From: an uncultured Porphyromonadaceae bacterium
GTDB lineage: Bacteria; Bacteroidota; Bacteroidia; Bacteroidales; CAMTPD01
NCBI GenBank assembly: GCA_947074265.1
Contig: CAMTPD010000122.1
Span: 1 to 5,800, forward strand
Reading direction: 5' to 3'
Length of the DNA: 5,800 nt
Below, in pieces: positions 1 to 5,757 of the stretch. The first letter of the stretch is position 1. Every line of letters starts with the position of its first letter. The notes under the pieces were generated by a model. The model did no database searches, had not been told where the DNA came from, and saw nothing but the letters and a program-made list of their open reading frames with translations. The translations under genes and the position numbers were made by a program.

Positions 1-334
1 AAAAAGCAATTGTTGCTGCTATCTCGGTAATCATCTCCTTTTTCATAACATTCACGGTTCCGAAGTCTCTACTTCCCGAAATATCGATTAGTAACATAAC
101 AGTAAGTTCTCGCTCTTCTTCAAAAACTTTTATATAAGGGCGATTATAGCGAGCAGTAACATTCCAGTCAATATCACGTATATCATCACCAAATTGGTAT
201 TCTCGCACTTCGGAAAAAGCCATTCCTCGCCCTTTAAATGCAGAATGATACTGTCCTGCAAAGATATTACGAGATAATCCGCGAGTTTTTATCTCAATTT
301 TTCTAACTCGTTTCAGTAATTCACTTGTTTCCAT
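1..334 (-). CDS. DUF58 domain protein (VWA-like), N-terminal part, cut by window edge
   Basis: The reading frame opens with ATG at 332-334 and stays open for 111 codons to the window edge, so the C-terminus is missing. It reads METSELLKRVRKIE, then a DUF58 signature at residues 36-62 (GRGMAF, YQFGDDIRDIDWN, TAR), then LLIDISGS at 81-88. DISGS (84-88) fits the DxSxS metal-site motif of von Willebrand A folds. No signal peptide or membrane segment is seen in this part. DUF58 proteins commonly follow a MoxR ATPase and are thought to be its partners; in Bacteroidetes the pair often heads a batA-batD-type cluster, which would lie beyond position 1. The 125-bp gap to the upstream ATPase gene contains a hairpin, so co-transcription is likely but not certain. 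No Shine-Dalgarno sequence precedes the start. The family call is firm; the exact role is inferred. Confidence 0.92.
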   Translation of the reverse strand, partial: METSELLKRVRKIEIKTRGLSRNIFAGQYHSAFKGRGMAFSEVREYQFGDDIRDIDWNVTARYNRPYIKVFEEERELTVMLLIDISGSRDFGTVNVMKKEMITEIAATIAF

Positions 335-409
335 GAAAATATAACTCTATCATACATGCACATATATCCTGTGCAGATTATTTATACGTGAAAATTATTA
401 GATATAGAA

Positions 410-442
410 AGAAAGACAGATCAATATACGATCTATCTTTCT
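410..442 (-). terminator. 13-bp hairpin after the MoxR gene (terminator or attenuator)
   Basis: The arms 410-422 and 430-442 are complementary over 13 bp around a 7-nt loop (423-429). On the minus-strand RNA the only imperfect position is a U-G wobble. It starts 17 nt past the MoxR stop codon. The tract after it on the minus strand is T-rich (TTCTATATCTAATAATTTT) but is not a clean run of T. It could be a terminator, a partial attenuator that lowers DUF58 expression relative to the ATPase, or an mRNA-stabilising 3' structure. Confidence 0.55.
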
Positions 443-459
443 ATTATATTTATAAAAAA

Positions 460-1455
460 TCAAGGCACTTCTACTTTATTTAAGATTTCATTGATTATAT
501 CTTCAGAAGTAAGATTATTTGCTTCAGCTTCATAACTCAAACCAATTCTATGACGTAATACATCATGACAAACAGCTCTTACATCTTCAGGTATAACATA
601 TCCTCTACGCTTGATAAAAGCATAAGCACGTGATGCTAATGCTAAACTAATCGATGCACGAGGAGATGCCCCAAAAGCAATCATATTTGCTAGATGTGGC
701 AAGCCATGCTCTGCAGGAAAACGTGTCGCAAAAACAATATCTACAATATATTTTTCAATTTTTTCGTCCAGATATACTTGGCGAACAACTTTACGAGCCT
801 CTAAGATCTCGTCTTTACTCAATACCGGCTTTACATCAAACGATTGGCCGCTAATATTTTGACGTAAGATCAATTTTTCCTCTTCCTTTTTCGGATATTT
901 GATCACCGCTTTAATCATAAAACGGTCAACCTGTGCTTCTGGAAGTGGATATGTACCTTCTTGTTCAATTGGATTTTGTGTTGCCATTACTAAAAACGGC
1001 TCTGGTAATTTATATGTTGTATCACCAATTGTAACTTGACGTTCTTGCATCGCCTCAAGCAAAGCACTTTGAACTTTCGCTGGAGCACGGTTGATCTCAT
1101 CGGCCAATACAAAGTTTGCGAATATAGGCCCTTTCTTAACATGAAACTCCTCATTCTTCTGACTGTAAAGCATTGTTCCAACGACATCGGCAGGCAAAAG
1201 ATCGGGTGTAAACTGAATACGGCTATATTTTGCATCGATCAATGAGGCAAGAGTCTTTATAGCTAATGTCTTAGCCAAACCTGGCACACCTTCTAACAAA
1301 ATGTGTCCATCCGATAATAAACCAATCAACAAAGACTCAACTAAATGTTTTTGACCAACAATAACTTGGTCCATTCCTTTAATAATCAGATTAACAAATG
1401 AGCTTTGTTGCTCAATTCGATCATTTAATTCTCTGATATCTACTGTTTGACTCAT
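460..1455 (-). CDS. MoxR-family AAA+ ATPase
   Basis: This 331-residue protein has the usual MoxR length and a complete AAA+ core: Walker A GVPGLAKT (56-63), Walker B VLADEIN (116-122), sensor 1 ATQNP (158-162), the QVDRF segment (175-179) and the GASPRA sensor 2 motif (262-267), followed by the helical lid. MoxR ATPases are cytoplasmic chaperone-like enzymes that are thought to remodel or activate VWA-domain proteins, for example by helping cofactor insertion or complex assembly. The DUF58 gene next downstream fits as its partner. The start at 1453-1455 gives the expected N-terminus; a candidate promoter lies about 45 bp upstream and no Shine-Dalgarno sequence is seen. All catalytic motifs are intact. 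The family assignment is secure; the specific client is inferred from the neighbour. Confidence 0.96.
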   Translation of the reverse strand: MSQTVDIRELNDRIEQQSSFVNLIIKGMDQVIVGQKHLVESLLIGLLSDGHILLEGVPGLAKTLAIKTLASLIDAKYSRIQFTPDLLPADVVGTMLYSQKNEEFHVKKGPIFANFVLADEINRAPAKVQSALLEAMQERQVTIGDTTYKLPEPFLVMATQNPIEQEGTYPLPEAQVDRFMIKAVIKYPKKEEEKLILRQNISGQSFDVKPVLSKDEILEARKVVRQVYLDEKIEKYIVDIVFATRFPAEHGLPHLANMIAFGASPRASISLALASRAYAFIKRRGYVIPEDVRAVCHDVLRHRIGLSYEAEANNLTSEDIINEILNKVEVP

Positions 1456-1459
1456 AAAA

Positions 1460-1508
1460 TCTATTTTTGAATATTCTAATTCTCTGTTTATAGTATCACA
1501 AAAATAGA
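1460..1508. repeat. Perfect 10-bp inverted repeat in front of the MoxR gene
   Basis: TCTATTTTTG (1460-1469) and CAAAAATAGA (1499-1508) are exact reverse complements separated by 29 bp. One arm holds the candidate -7 box; the other lies 4 bp from the start codon. It could be a two-half-site operator or, if transcription starts further upstream, a stem closing a leader loop. The arms are A/T-rich, so chance remains possible. Confidence 0.5.
1499..1506 (-). promoter_or_regulatory. Candidate -7 box of the MoxR gene
   Basis: The minus strand reads TATTTTTG, an exact match to the Bacteroidetes -7 consensus TAnnTTTG, placed to give a 5' leader of roughly 40 nt. No TTTG/TTG is found at the usual -33 distance, so only half of the promoter is supported. 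The box lies within one arm of the inverted repeat at 1460-1508. The rest of the 1456-1614 gap shows no gene. Confidence 0.4.
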
Positions 1509-1601
1509 AATGTTAAAAGAGGATGATGTGTTATTCTAGTTAAATATTACTAACAAGACAAATACACATTAAGCTATTATAATAAAACATGAGTTTATAT
1601 G

Positions 1602-1619
1602 CAAAAATGAGCTCTCATT
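1602..1619 (-). terminator. Weak stem with T-run at the stop codon of the HU-LysM gene
   Basis: On the minus strand AATGA and TCATT pair around GAGC and run straight into T residues (TTTTTGC). The stem is only 5-6 bp, A/T-rich, and includes the TGA stop codon. It has the layout of an intrinsic terminator but poor stability, so it is a tentative end of the HU/HU-LysM transcript. Confidence 0.25.
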
Positions 1620-3003
1620 CAAATCTACCCAACAGTTGTGATTGTAGTTTTCTTGCTTTTTCCAACGAGATTGAATCTTTTGCATTTATAGAGTAGCGAC
1701 TTCTTTCCGGAATATTAATCACACCACCTATTGGCAATATATTAGGATTTTTAATTACATCTTTATTTGCTTCATAAATATAAACCCAAAATACTTTATT
1801 GCCATAATACTGTTCTGCAAGCAATGCCAAACGCATACCTTTTTTCAATTGTACTTGAATTGGCAAATCTTTATTTGTGTCTGAATCTCGTTCTATAGAA
1901 TACAAATCCGAGTCATTATTCTCAGATGCCGTTATTGATACTAGATTGGCTGAATCATTTTTCACCTCTATCACCGTATCTTTAAAATTAGCAACAATCT
2001 CTGTTTTTATAGTATCTAAGGTCAGCTCTTCTGGTTGAGGTAATGATTGAACAGATTGATTAATCAATGAAGATTTATTCTCGATATTCTTTCCTAAAAA
2101 ATAACAATACACACACATCCCTCCCATAGCAAATCCAGCTAATAAGATCAGTAAAGAAACACTAAAAACTCCTCTATGAGGATAATTACAGACATGCTCA
2201 TCCTCTTTGCCAGATTTGATAATATCACAAGGCAGTAATTCTTTATTTGCAGACTGTTCTTTATTCCACTCTGCCTTAGCTGCCAATATAGCATCTTGAA
2301 TAAGTCGAGGCATTTCATTCTCCTCTTCTACCGGGACCTCTCTACTTAATATATCAGATTTATTTTCAACCTCAGCAACATGCTCTGAAGCATCATGATA
2401 CATCTGAACATCATCCTCGCTTTCCATTTTTCCTGCAAGCAATTCCGATGGTTCAAAATCAGTGTCATTCACTGCTACGTTATCTATTTCATTACCTTTT
2501 ACAATTAAGACATTATCACCTAACTGCCCTTTATCGCTCAACTCATCATGAGACAATCTCAAATGCGATTTTGCTTTATTTCTTTCACTTACAGTATCCG
2601 ACTCCAATTGTTGAGCGTTAGCATTTTCGACTTTATCTAATAATTCTAACTCATGTGTATCTAAAACGACTTCATCTGCTGTATCAGATAAATCAATCGT
2701 GTCAAAAATTGAAAATGGTTTATTTACAGCCTCTTTCAATTGCCCATCAGGAGTAAAAGCAACTTTGTAATGCTGTGGGATTTCAATACGCTCCCCTGAG
2801 TTTACATCAATACTTTCGCGCTTATCTACAAGTGCTAATTTAAAAACACCAATACCTTTTACTCTTACTTCCTCACCAGTAAGCAACGTGTCATAAATAA
2901 GTAAAAACATAGCATCTAAGAATGCGCTTACATCTTCGATACTTATGTCTAACTCTTTAGCAATCTGCTCTGAGAGTTCTTGAATATTCAGTTTGCTATT
3001 CAT
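1615..3003 (-). CDS. HU-fold DNA-binding protein with membrane segment and LysM domain
   Basis: This 462-residue protein has four parts. Residues 1-95 form an HU/IHF-like fold: helical N-terminus, VKGIGVF (48-54) in place of GFGxF, an arm around 61-76, then VAFTP and AVNKPF. Residues about 96-275 are an acidic, low-complexity linker. Residues about 278-304 are one hydrophobic membrane segment (FSVSLLILLAGFAMGG). Residues about 382-432 match LysM, with LLAEQYYG, an aromatic FW, YEANKDVIKNPNILP and a closing INIP. LysM domains bind N-acetylglucosamine polymers such as peptidoglycan. An N-in/C-out anchor would put HU on the nucleoid side and LysM in the periplasm; this topology is inferred. At the usual arm-tip Asn-Pro the sequence has Asp66-Val67, so the DNA-kinking proline is missing. 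The ATG overlaps the upstream HU gene by 8 bp, suggesting coupled translation. HU-LysM proteins occur in Bacteroidetes, but I know of no settled function. Confidence 0.88.
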   Translation of the reverse strand: MNSKLNIQELSEQIAKELDISIEDVSAFLDAMFLLIYDTLLTGEEVRVKGIGVFKLALVDKRESIDVNSGERIEIPQHYKVAFTPDGQLKEAVNKPFSIFDTIDLSDTADEVVLDTHELELLDKVENANAQQLESDTVSERNKAKSHLRLSHDELSDKGQLGDNVLIVKGNEIDNVAVNDTDFEPSELLAGKMESEDDVQMYHDASEHVAEVENKSDILSREVPVEEENEMPRLIQDAILAAKAEWNKEQSANKELLPCDIIKSGKEDEHVCNYPHRGVFSVSLLILLAGFAMGGMCVYCYFLGKNIENKSSLINQSVQSLPQPEELTLDTIKTEIVANFKDTVIEVKNDSANLVSITASENNDSDLYSIERDSDTNKDLPIQVQLKKGMRLALLAEQYYGNKVFWVYIYEANKDVIKNPNILPIGGVINIPERSRYSINAKDSISLEKARKLQSQLLGRFE

Positions 3004-3286
3004 TATTAGTAAGATCTTTTAGTTTAGCTTTAAAAACAGCAGATGGCCTAAAGACAGCCGCAAGTTTTGGCGGTGTAAGGTATTTCTTCTTGGTTACCGG
3101 ATTTATCGTAACTCGCTCCGCTTTCTTCTTCGACTCGAAATTACCAAAACCTGTAATCATTATGCTATCGCCATCAATAAGTCTTTTTGCTAATACTGAC
3201 GACAGTTGATTTATCATTTTCGCAAAAGTTTGAGGATCTTGTCCCAACTGTTGCGATAAATTTGTTATGAAATCTTTGTTGTTCAA
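2996..3286 (-). CDS. HU-family DNA-binding protein, TTG start
   Basis: At 96 residues this is a full-length HU/IHF-type protein. It has an N-terminal helical dimerisation part (NKDFITNLSQQLG), GFGNF at 46-50, a basic arm with the tip INP at 61-63, and FRPSAVFKAKL at 79-89 leading into the last helix. Such proteins form dimers that bend and compact DNA without strong sequence preference. The start is TTG at 3284-3286: the frame is closed by a TGA at 3305-3307, there is no ATG between that stop and the conserved NKDFI segment, and TTG gives the typical MNNKDF beginning. The TAG stop lies within the start region of the HU-LysM gene (8-bp overlap). A promoter at 3339-3370 probably drives both genes, and the two HU domains might pair with each other. 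Confidence 0.93.
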   Translation of the reverse strand: MNNKDFITNLSQQLGQDPQTFAKMINQLSSVLAKRLIDGDSIMITGFGNFESKKKAERVTINPVTKKKYLTPPKLAAVFRPSAVFKAKLKDLTNNE

Positions 3287-3338
3287 ATTCTCAAGAATAA
3301 ATTTTCAATTGCTATATTATATAAAAATATACAAACAA

Positions 3339-3370
3339 CAAAGATAATTGTTTATATTTTATTCAACAAT
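3339..3370 (-). promoter_or_regulatory. Bacteroidetes-type promoter for the HU genes
   Basis: On the minus strand, ATTG (3367-3370) is followed after exactly 20 bp by TATCTTTG (3339-3346). This fits the Bacteroidetes primary sigma pattern of a -33 TTTG/TTG and a -7 TAnnTTTG spaced 19-21 bp. The -33 part lies in the last codons of rimO, so HU can be expressed independently of ftsY-rimO. Transcription would start near 3333, giving an A/U-rich leader of about 47 nt before the TTG start. It is the best promoter in the window. Confidence 0.65.
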
Positions 3371-4657
3371 TTCACCATAAAGATCAAATGCTTGAGCATT
3401 TACAATCTTCACTTGATACATTTGACCTATTTTCACCCCATCTCGTTTTGTAATCAAAACTTCTGGATCTACCTCTGGTGAATCAAATTCGGTACGACCA
3501 ATAAAGAAATCATCTTCTTCTCTATCTACAATAACTTTATAAGTATTCCCAATTTTAGCCTCACTTTGCTCAGCAGCAATACGCTCTTGAATACGCATTA
3601 AGTAGTCTAAGCGATCTTGTTTTACTTCTGCCGGAATACTATCTTCGTAATTTTTATAAGAATACGTTCCTTCCTCATTTGAATATGCAAATGCACCCAT
3701 ACGTTCAAAACGAATATCTTTTACAAACTGTACAAGTTCCTCAAAATCCTCCTCTGTTTCTCCCGGATGCCCAACCATTAATGTTGTACGCAAGTGAATA
3801 CCCGGAACCTCTTCTCGAATTCGTTTGATCAAATCATAAGTTTCTTGCTTTGTAATATTTCGTCTCATTATCTTCAACATATTATCACTAACATGTTGAA
3901 GAGCAATATCCATATAAGCACATACATTATCATTTTCACGAATCACACGCAATACATCGTATGGAAACTTAGCAGGATAACCATAGTGTAGTCTCAACCA
4001 TTCTACACCAGGAATCTTTGCCAATCGTTCAATTAGTTCTGCTAAAGCTAATTTCTTATATATATCCAACCCATAATATGTCAAATCTTGGGCAATTACC
4101 TGAAATTCTTTAACACCCTGTCCTACCAATAAACGAACTTCTTCTTCAAGAGACTCTATTGAACGTGATTGATATCGTCCAGTAATAATTGGAATTGAAC
4201 AATACGAACATGTACGATTACATCCTTCCGCAATTTTAAGATATGCATAATGCTTTGGAGTTGTTATTACACGCTCTAATGCCAAATCGTTTTGATATGA
4301 TTTACCTAAATCAGAAATCAACTCTTTCCAATTGAATTTCCCATAAAACTTATCTACTTCAGGAAGCTCTACTTTTAGCTCTTGCAAATAACGCTCAGAC
4401 AAGCAACCCATTACATACAAATTGCGAATTTTTCCATTTTTTTTCGCCTCTGTCAGATCCAGAATCATCTCAATAGACTCTTCTTTTGCGTCTCCGATAA
4501 ACCCACAAGTATTTACAACAACGATCTCTCCATCTATTTTTGAAGGATCATGTTCTACTTTATATCCATTTGCAGCAAATTGGCGCATCAACATCTCAGA
4601 ATCAACCAAGTTTTTAGAGCAACCCAATGTAATAATATCTACTTTATTCTTTTTCAT
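3359..4657 (-). CDS. rimO: Ribosomal protein S12 methylthiotransferase RimO
   Basis: RimO is a radical-SAM enzyme that adds a methylthio group to the beta-carbon of a conserved aspartate of ribosomal protein S12. The 432 residues fit the family. The N-terminal UPF0004 domain carries its three cluster cysteines (Cys13 in TLGCSKNLVDSE, Cys51 in VNTCGF, Cys85 in VMGCLSE). The radical-SAM cluster motif CNRTCSYC is at 146-153 with Cys146, Cys150 and Cys153. The start LGCSKNLVDSE and the motif DIALQHVSD (250-258) are typical of RimO rather than the tRNA enzyme MiaB. The last 65 residues or so form a TRAM-type domain ending in FDLYGEIVE. The ATG at 4655-4657 gives the expected N-terminus. It lies 71 bp after ftsY, separated by a hairpin. 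All catalytic residues are present; an A8 run in codons 72-74 keeps the frame. Confidence 0.97.
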   Translation of the reverse strand: MKKNKVDIITLGCSKNLVDSEMLMRQFAANGYKVEHDPSKIDGEIVVVNTCGFIGDAKEESIEMILDLTEAKKNGKIRNLYVMGCLSERYLQELKVELPEVDKFYGKFNWKELISDLGKSYQNDLALERVITTPKHYAYLKIAEGCNRTCSYCSIPIITGRYQSRSIESLEEEVRLLVGQGVKEFQVIAQDLTYYGLDIYKKLALAELIERLAKIPGVEWLRLHYGYPAKFPYDVLRVIRENDNVCAYMDIALQHVSDNMLKIMRRNITKQETYDLIKRIREEVPGIHLRTTLMVGHPGETEEDFEELVQFVKDIRFERMGAFAYSNEEGTYSYKNYEDSIPAEVKQDRLDYLMRIQERIAAEQSEAKIGNTYKVIVDREEDDFFIGRTEFDSPEVDPEVLITKRDGVKIGQMYQVKIVNAQAFDLYGEIVE

Positions 4658-4675
4658 ATATGCATTTAACGAAAC

Positions 4676-4701
4676 AGGAGCATGATTTTCACCATGCTCC
4701 T
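4676..4701. terminator. 9-bp hairpin between ftsY and rimO
   Basis: The arms 4676-4684 (AGGAGCATG) and 4693-4701 (CATGCTCCT) pair perfectly around an 8-nt loop. The stem begins 27 nt after the ftsY stop and ends 18 nt before the rimO start. On the minus strand it is followed only by TGTTTCG, a poor T-tract, while on the plus strand it runs into a T-rich tract (4702-4723). It may be a leaky attenuator or processing/stability element on the ftsY-rimO message, or a terminator for any antisense transcription coming from rimO. Confidence 0.5.
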
Positions 4702-4728
4702 ATATATCTTTTTTATTTATTTTACAAA

Positions 4729-5682
4729 TCACTCACCAAATAAGGAATCTACAAATTCTTTACGGCGAAACACCTGAAGATCTTCAATTCCTTCACCCAA
4801 GCCAATGTATTTGACCGGAATCTTAAATTGATCTGAAATACCTATGACAACACCACCTTTAGCTGTTCCATCAAGTTTTGTTATCGCCAAAGCATTTACT
4901 TCTGTAGCAGCTGTAAATTGTTTAGCTTGCTCAAATGCATTTTGTCCTGTAGAACCATCTAACACCAACAAGATTTCATGCGGAGCATCAGGCACAACCT
5001 TTTGCATTACATTCTTGATTTTTGTAAGCTCATTCATCAGATTGATCTTATTATGCAAACGTCCTGCCGTATCAATAATCACAACATCTGCATTATTTGC
5101 AACAGCAGAGCTCAATGTATCATAAGCTACAGAAGCCGGATCTGAACCCATCTTTTGCTTTACAATTGGAACTCCTACTCTTTCACTCCAAATAACCAAC
5201 TGCTCTACAGCAGCAGCTCTAAATGTATCGGCAGCTCCTAAATACACAGACTTCCCTGCTTTCTTAAATTGATTAGCAAGCTTTCCTATTGTTGTAGTCT
5301 TACCTACACCATTAACACCTACAACCATAATCACATATGGTTTTTTATCGATCGGTGTTGAGAAGTCCACAGTATCAACAGAATTATTCTCTGTCAAAAG
5401 TGTTGCGATCTCATCACGGAGCATACGAGTAAGCTCAGAAGTGCTTACATACTTATCTTGAGCAACGCGCTTCTCTATTCGGGAAATAATTTTAAGCGTT
5501 GTTTCAACACCAACATCTGATGTAATCAATACTTCCTCTAAATCATCAAGAACAGATTCATCTACTTTGCTTTTGCCTGCTACAACTCTTGCAATTTTCG
5601 AAAAAACGTTCTCTTTTGTTTTAGATAACCCCTTATCCAAGGTTTCTTTTTTTTCCTTACTAAAAAAGCTAAAAATGCCCAT
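4729..5682 (-). CDS. ftsY: Signal recognition particle receptor FtsY
   Basis: FtsY is the SRP receptor GTPase at the inner membrane. It docks ribosome-nascent-chain-SRP complexes to the Sec translocon through a GTP-dependent complex with Ffh. All G-domain motifs are present: P-loop GVNGVGKTT (122-130), DTFRAAA (152-158), DTAGR (204-208), the SRP-family DGSTGQNA stretch (242-249), TKLD (268-271) and GLGEG (294-298). The N domain covers about residues 25-100. The long acidic A domain of the E. coli protein is absent; instead the protein opens with the short amphipathic MGIFSFFSKEKKE, likely to touch membrane lipid. The 317-residue length suits the short form. The ATG at 5680-5682 is the natural start, and no Shine-Dalgarno sequence precedes it. 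In many Bacteroidales ftsY is followed by rimO, as here. Confidence 0.97.
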   Translation of the reverse strand: MGIFSFFSKEKKETLDKGLSKTKENVFSKIARVVAGKSKVDESVLDDLEEVLITSDVGVETTLKIISRIEKRVAQDKYVSTSELTRMLRDEIATLLTENNSVDTVDFSTPIDKKPYVIMVVGVNGVGKTTTIGKLANQFKKAGKSVYLGAADTFRAAAVEQLVIWSERVGVPIVKQKMGSDPASVAYDTLSSAVANNADVVIIDTAGRLHNKINLMNELTKIKNVMQKVVPDAPHEILLVLDGSTGQNAFEQAKQFTAATEVNALAITKLDGTAKGGVVIGISDQFKIPVKYIGLGEGIEDLQVFRRKEFVDSLFGE

Positions 5683-5715
5683 ATAATATATGCTTAGTTA
5701 TTATTGATGCCTAAC

Positions 5716-5757
5716 TGCTAACAAAAGTAATGAATAAATTCTATTATTCAGTTAGCA
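5716..5757. repeat. Bulged two-part inverted repeat upstream of ftsY
   Basis: Outer arms TGCTAAC (5716-5722) and GTTAGCA (5751-5757) enclose inner arms TGAATAA (5731-5737) and TTATTCA (5744-5750), each pair perfectly complementary over 7 bp. On one side the arms abut; on the other they are separated by the 8-nt bulge AAAAGTAA. The bulge and the outer arm together hold the candidate ftsY -7 box. Possible readings are a weak terminator for the upstream gene or an operator-like site. Confidence 0.45.
5722..5729 (-). promoter_or_regulatory. Candidate -7 box of ftsY
   Basis: The minus strand reads TACTTTTG, an exact TAnnTTTG match, about 40 bp before the ftsY start codon, which would leave a leader of about 33 nt. 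No convincing -33 TTTG is found 19-21 bp further upstream, so the call is partial. Confidence 0.4.

Noticed and set aside
391..400. TAATTTTC as a -7 box for the DUF58 gene
   Set aside because: It lacks the final G of TAnnTTTG and has no matching -33 element.
654..854. Plus-strand frame of 66 codons
   Set aside because: It is fully inside the MoxR gene on the other strand, has no recognisable domain, and the opposite frame carries intact AAA+ motifs.
990..1245. Overlapping frames on both strands within the MoxR gene
   Set aside because: Both cover the conserved Walker B and sensor 1 region of MoxR in other frames and show no protein-like pattern.
1510..1539. Ten-codon plus-strand frame upstream of the MoxR gene
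   Set aside because: Too short and without promoter or ribosome site; such frames are expected by chance.
3284..3306. Small stem ATTC-TTGA-GAAT at the HU start
   Set aside because: Only 4 bp and A/T-rich; unlikely to fold stably or control translation.
3794..3991. Plus-strand frame of 65 codons inside rimO
   Set aside because: Antisense shadow of the radical-SAM domain; no start signal or known family.
4437..4444. A8 runs in rimO (here) and ftsY (5647-5654) as possible slippage sites
   Set aside because: Both encode Lys/Asn-rich stretches in frame in complete proteins; no alternative frame continues usefully.
4422..4685. Plus-strand frame of 87 codons across the 5' end of rimO
   Set aside because: Antisense to conserved rimO cysteine motifs and no promoter match before it.
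4666..4695. Nine-codon minus-strand leader frame (MVKIMLLFR) in the ftsY-rimO hairpin, preceded by AGGAG
   Set aside because: AGGAG is only 1 nt from the ATG, too close to act as a ribosome site, and this lineage does not rely on such sites; no regulatory codon run is seen.
4844..5125. Plus-strand frame of 93 codons inside ftsY
   Set aside because: Antisense to the FtsY G domain; its composition mirrors the conserved opposite strand.
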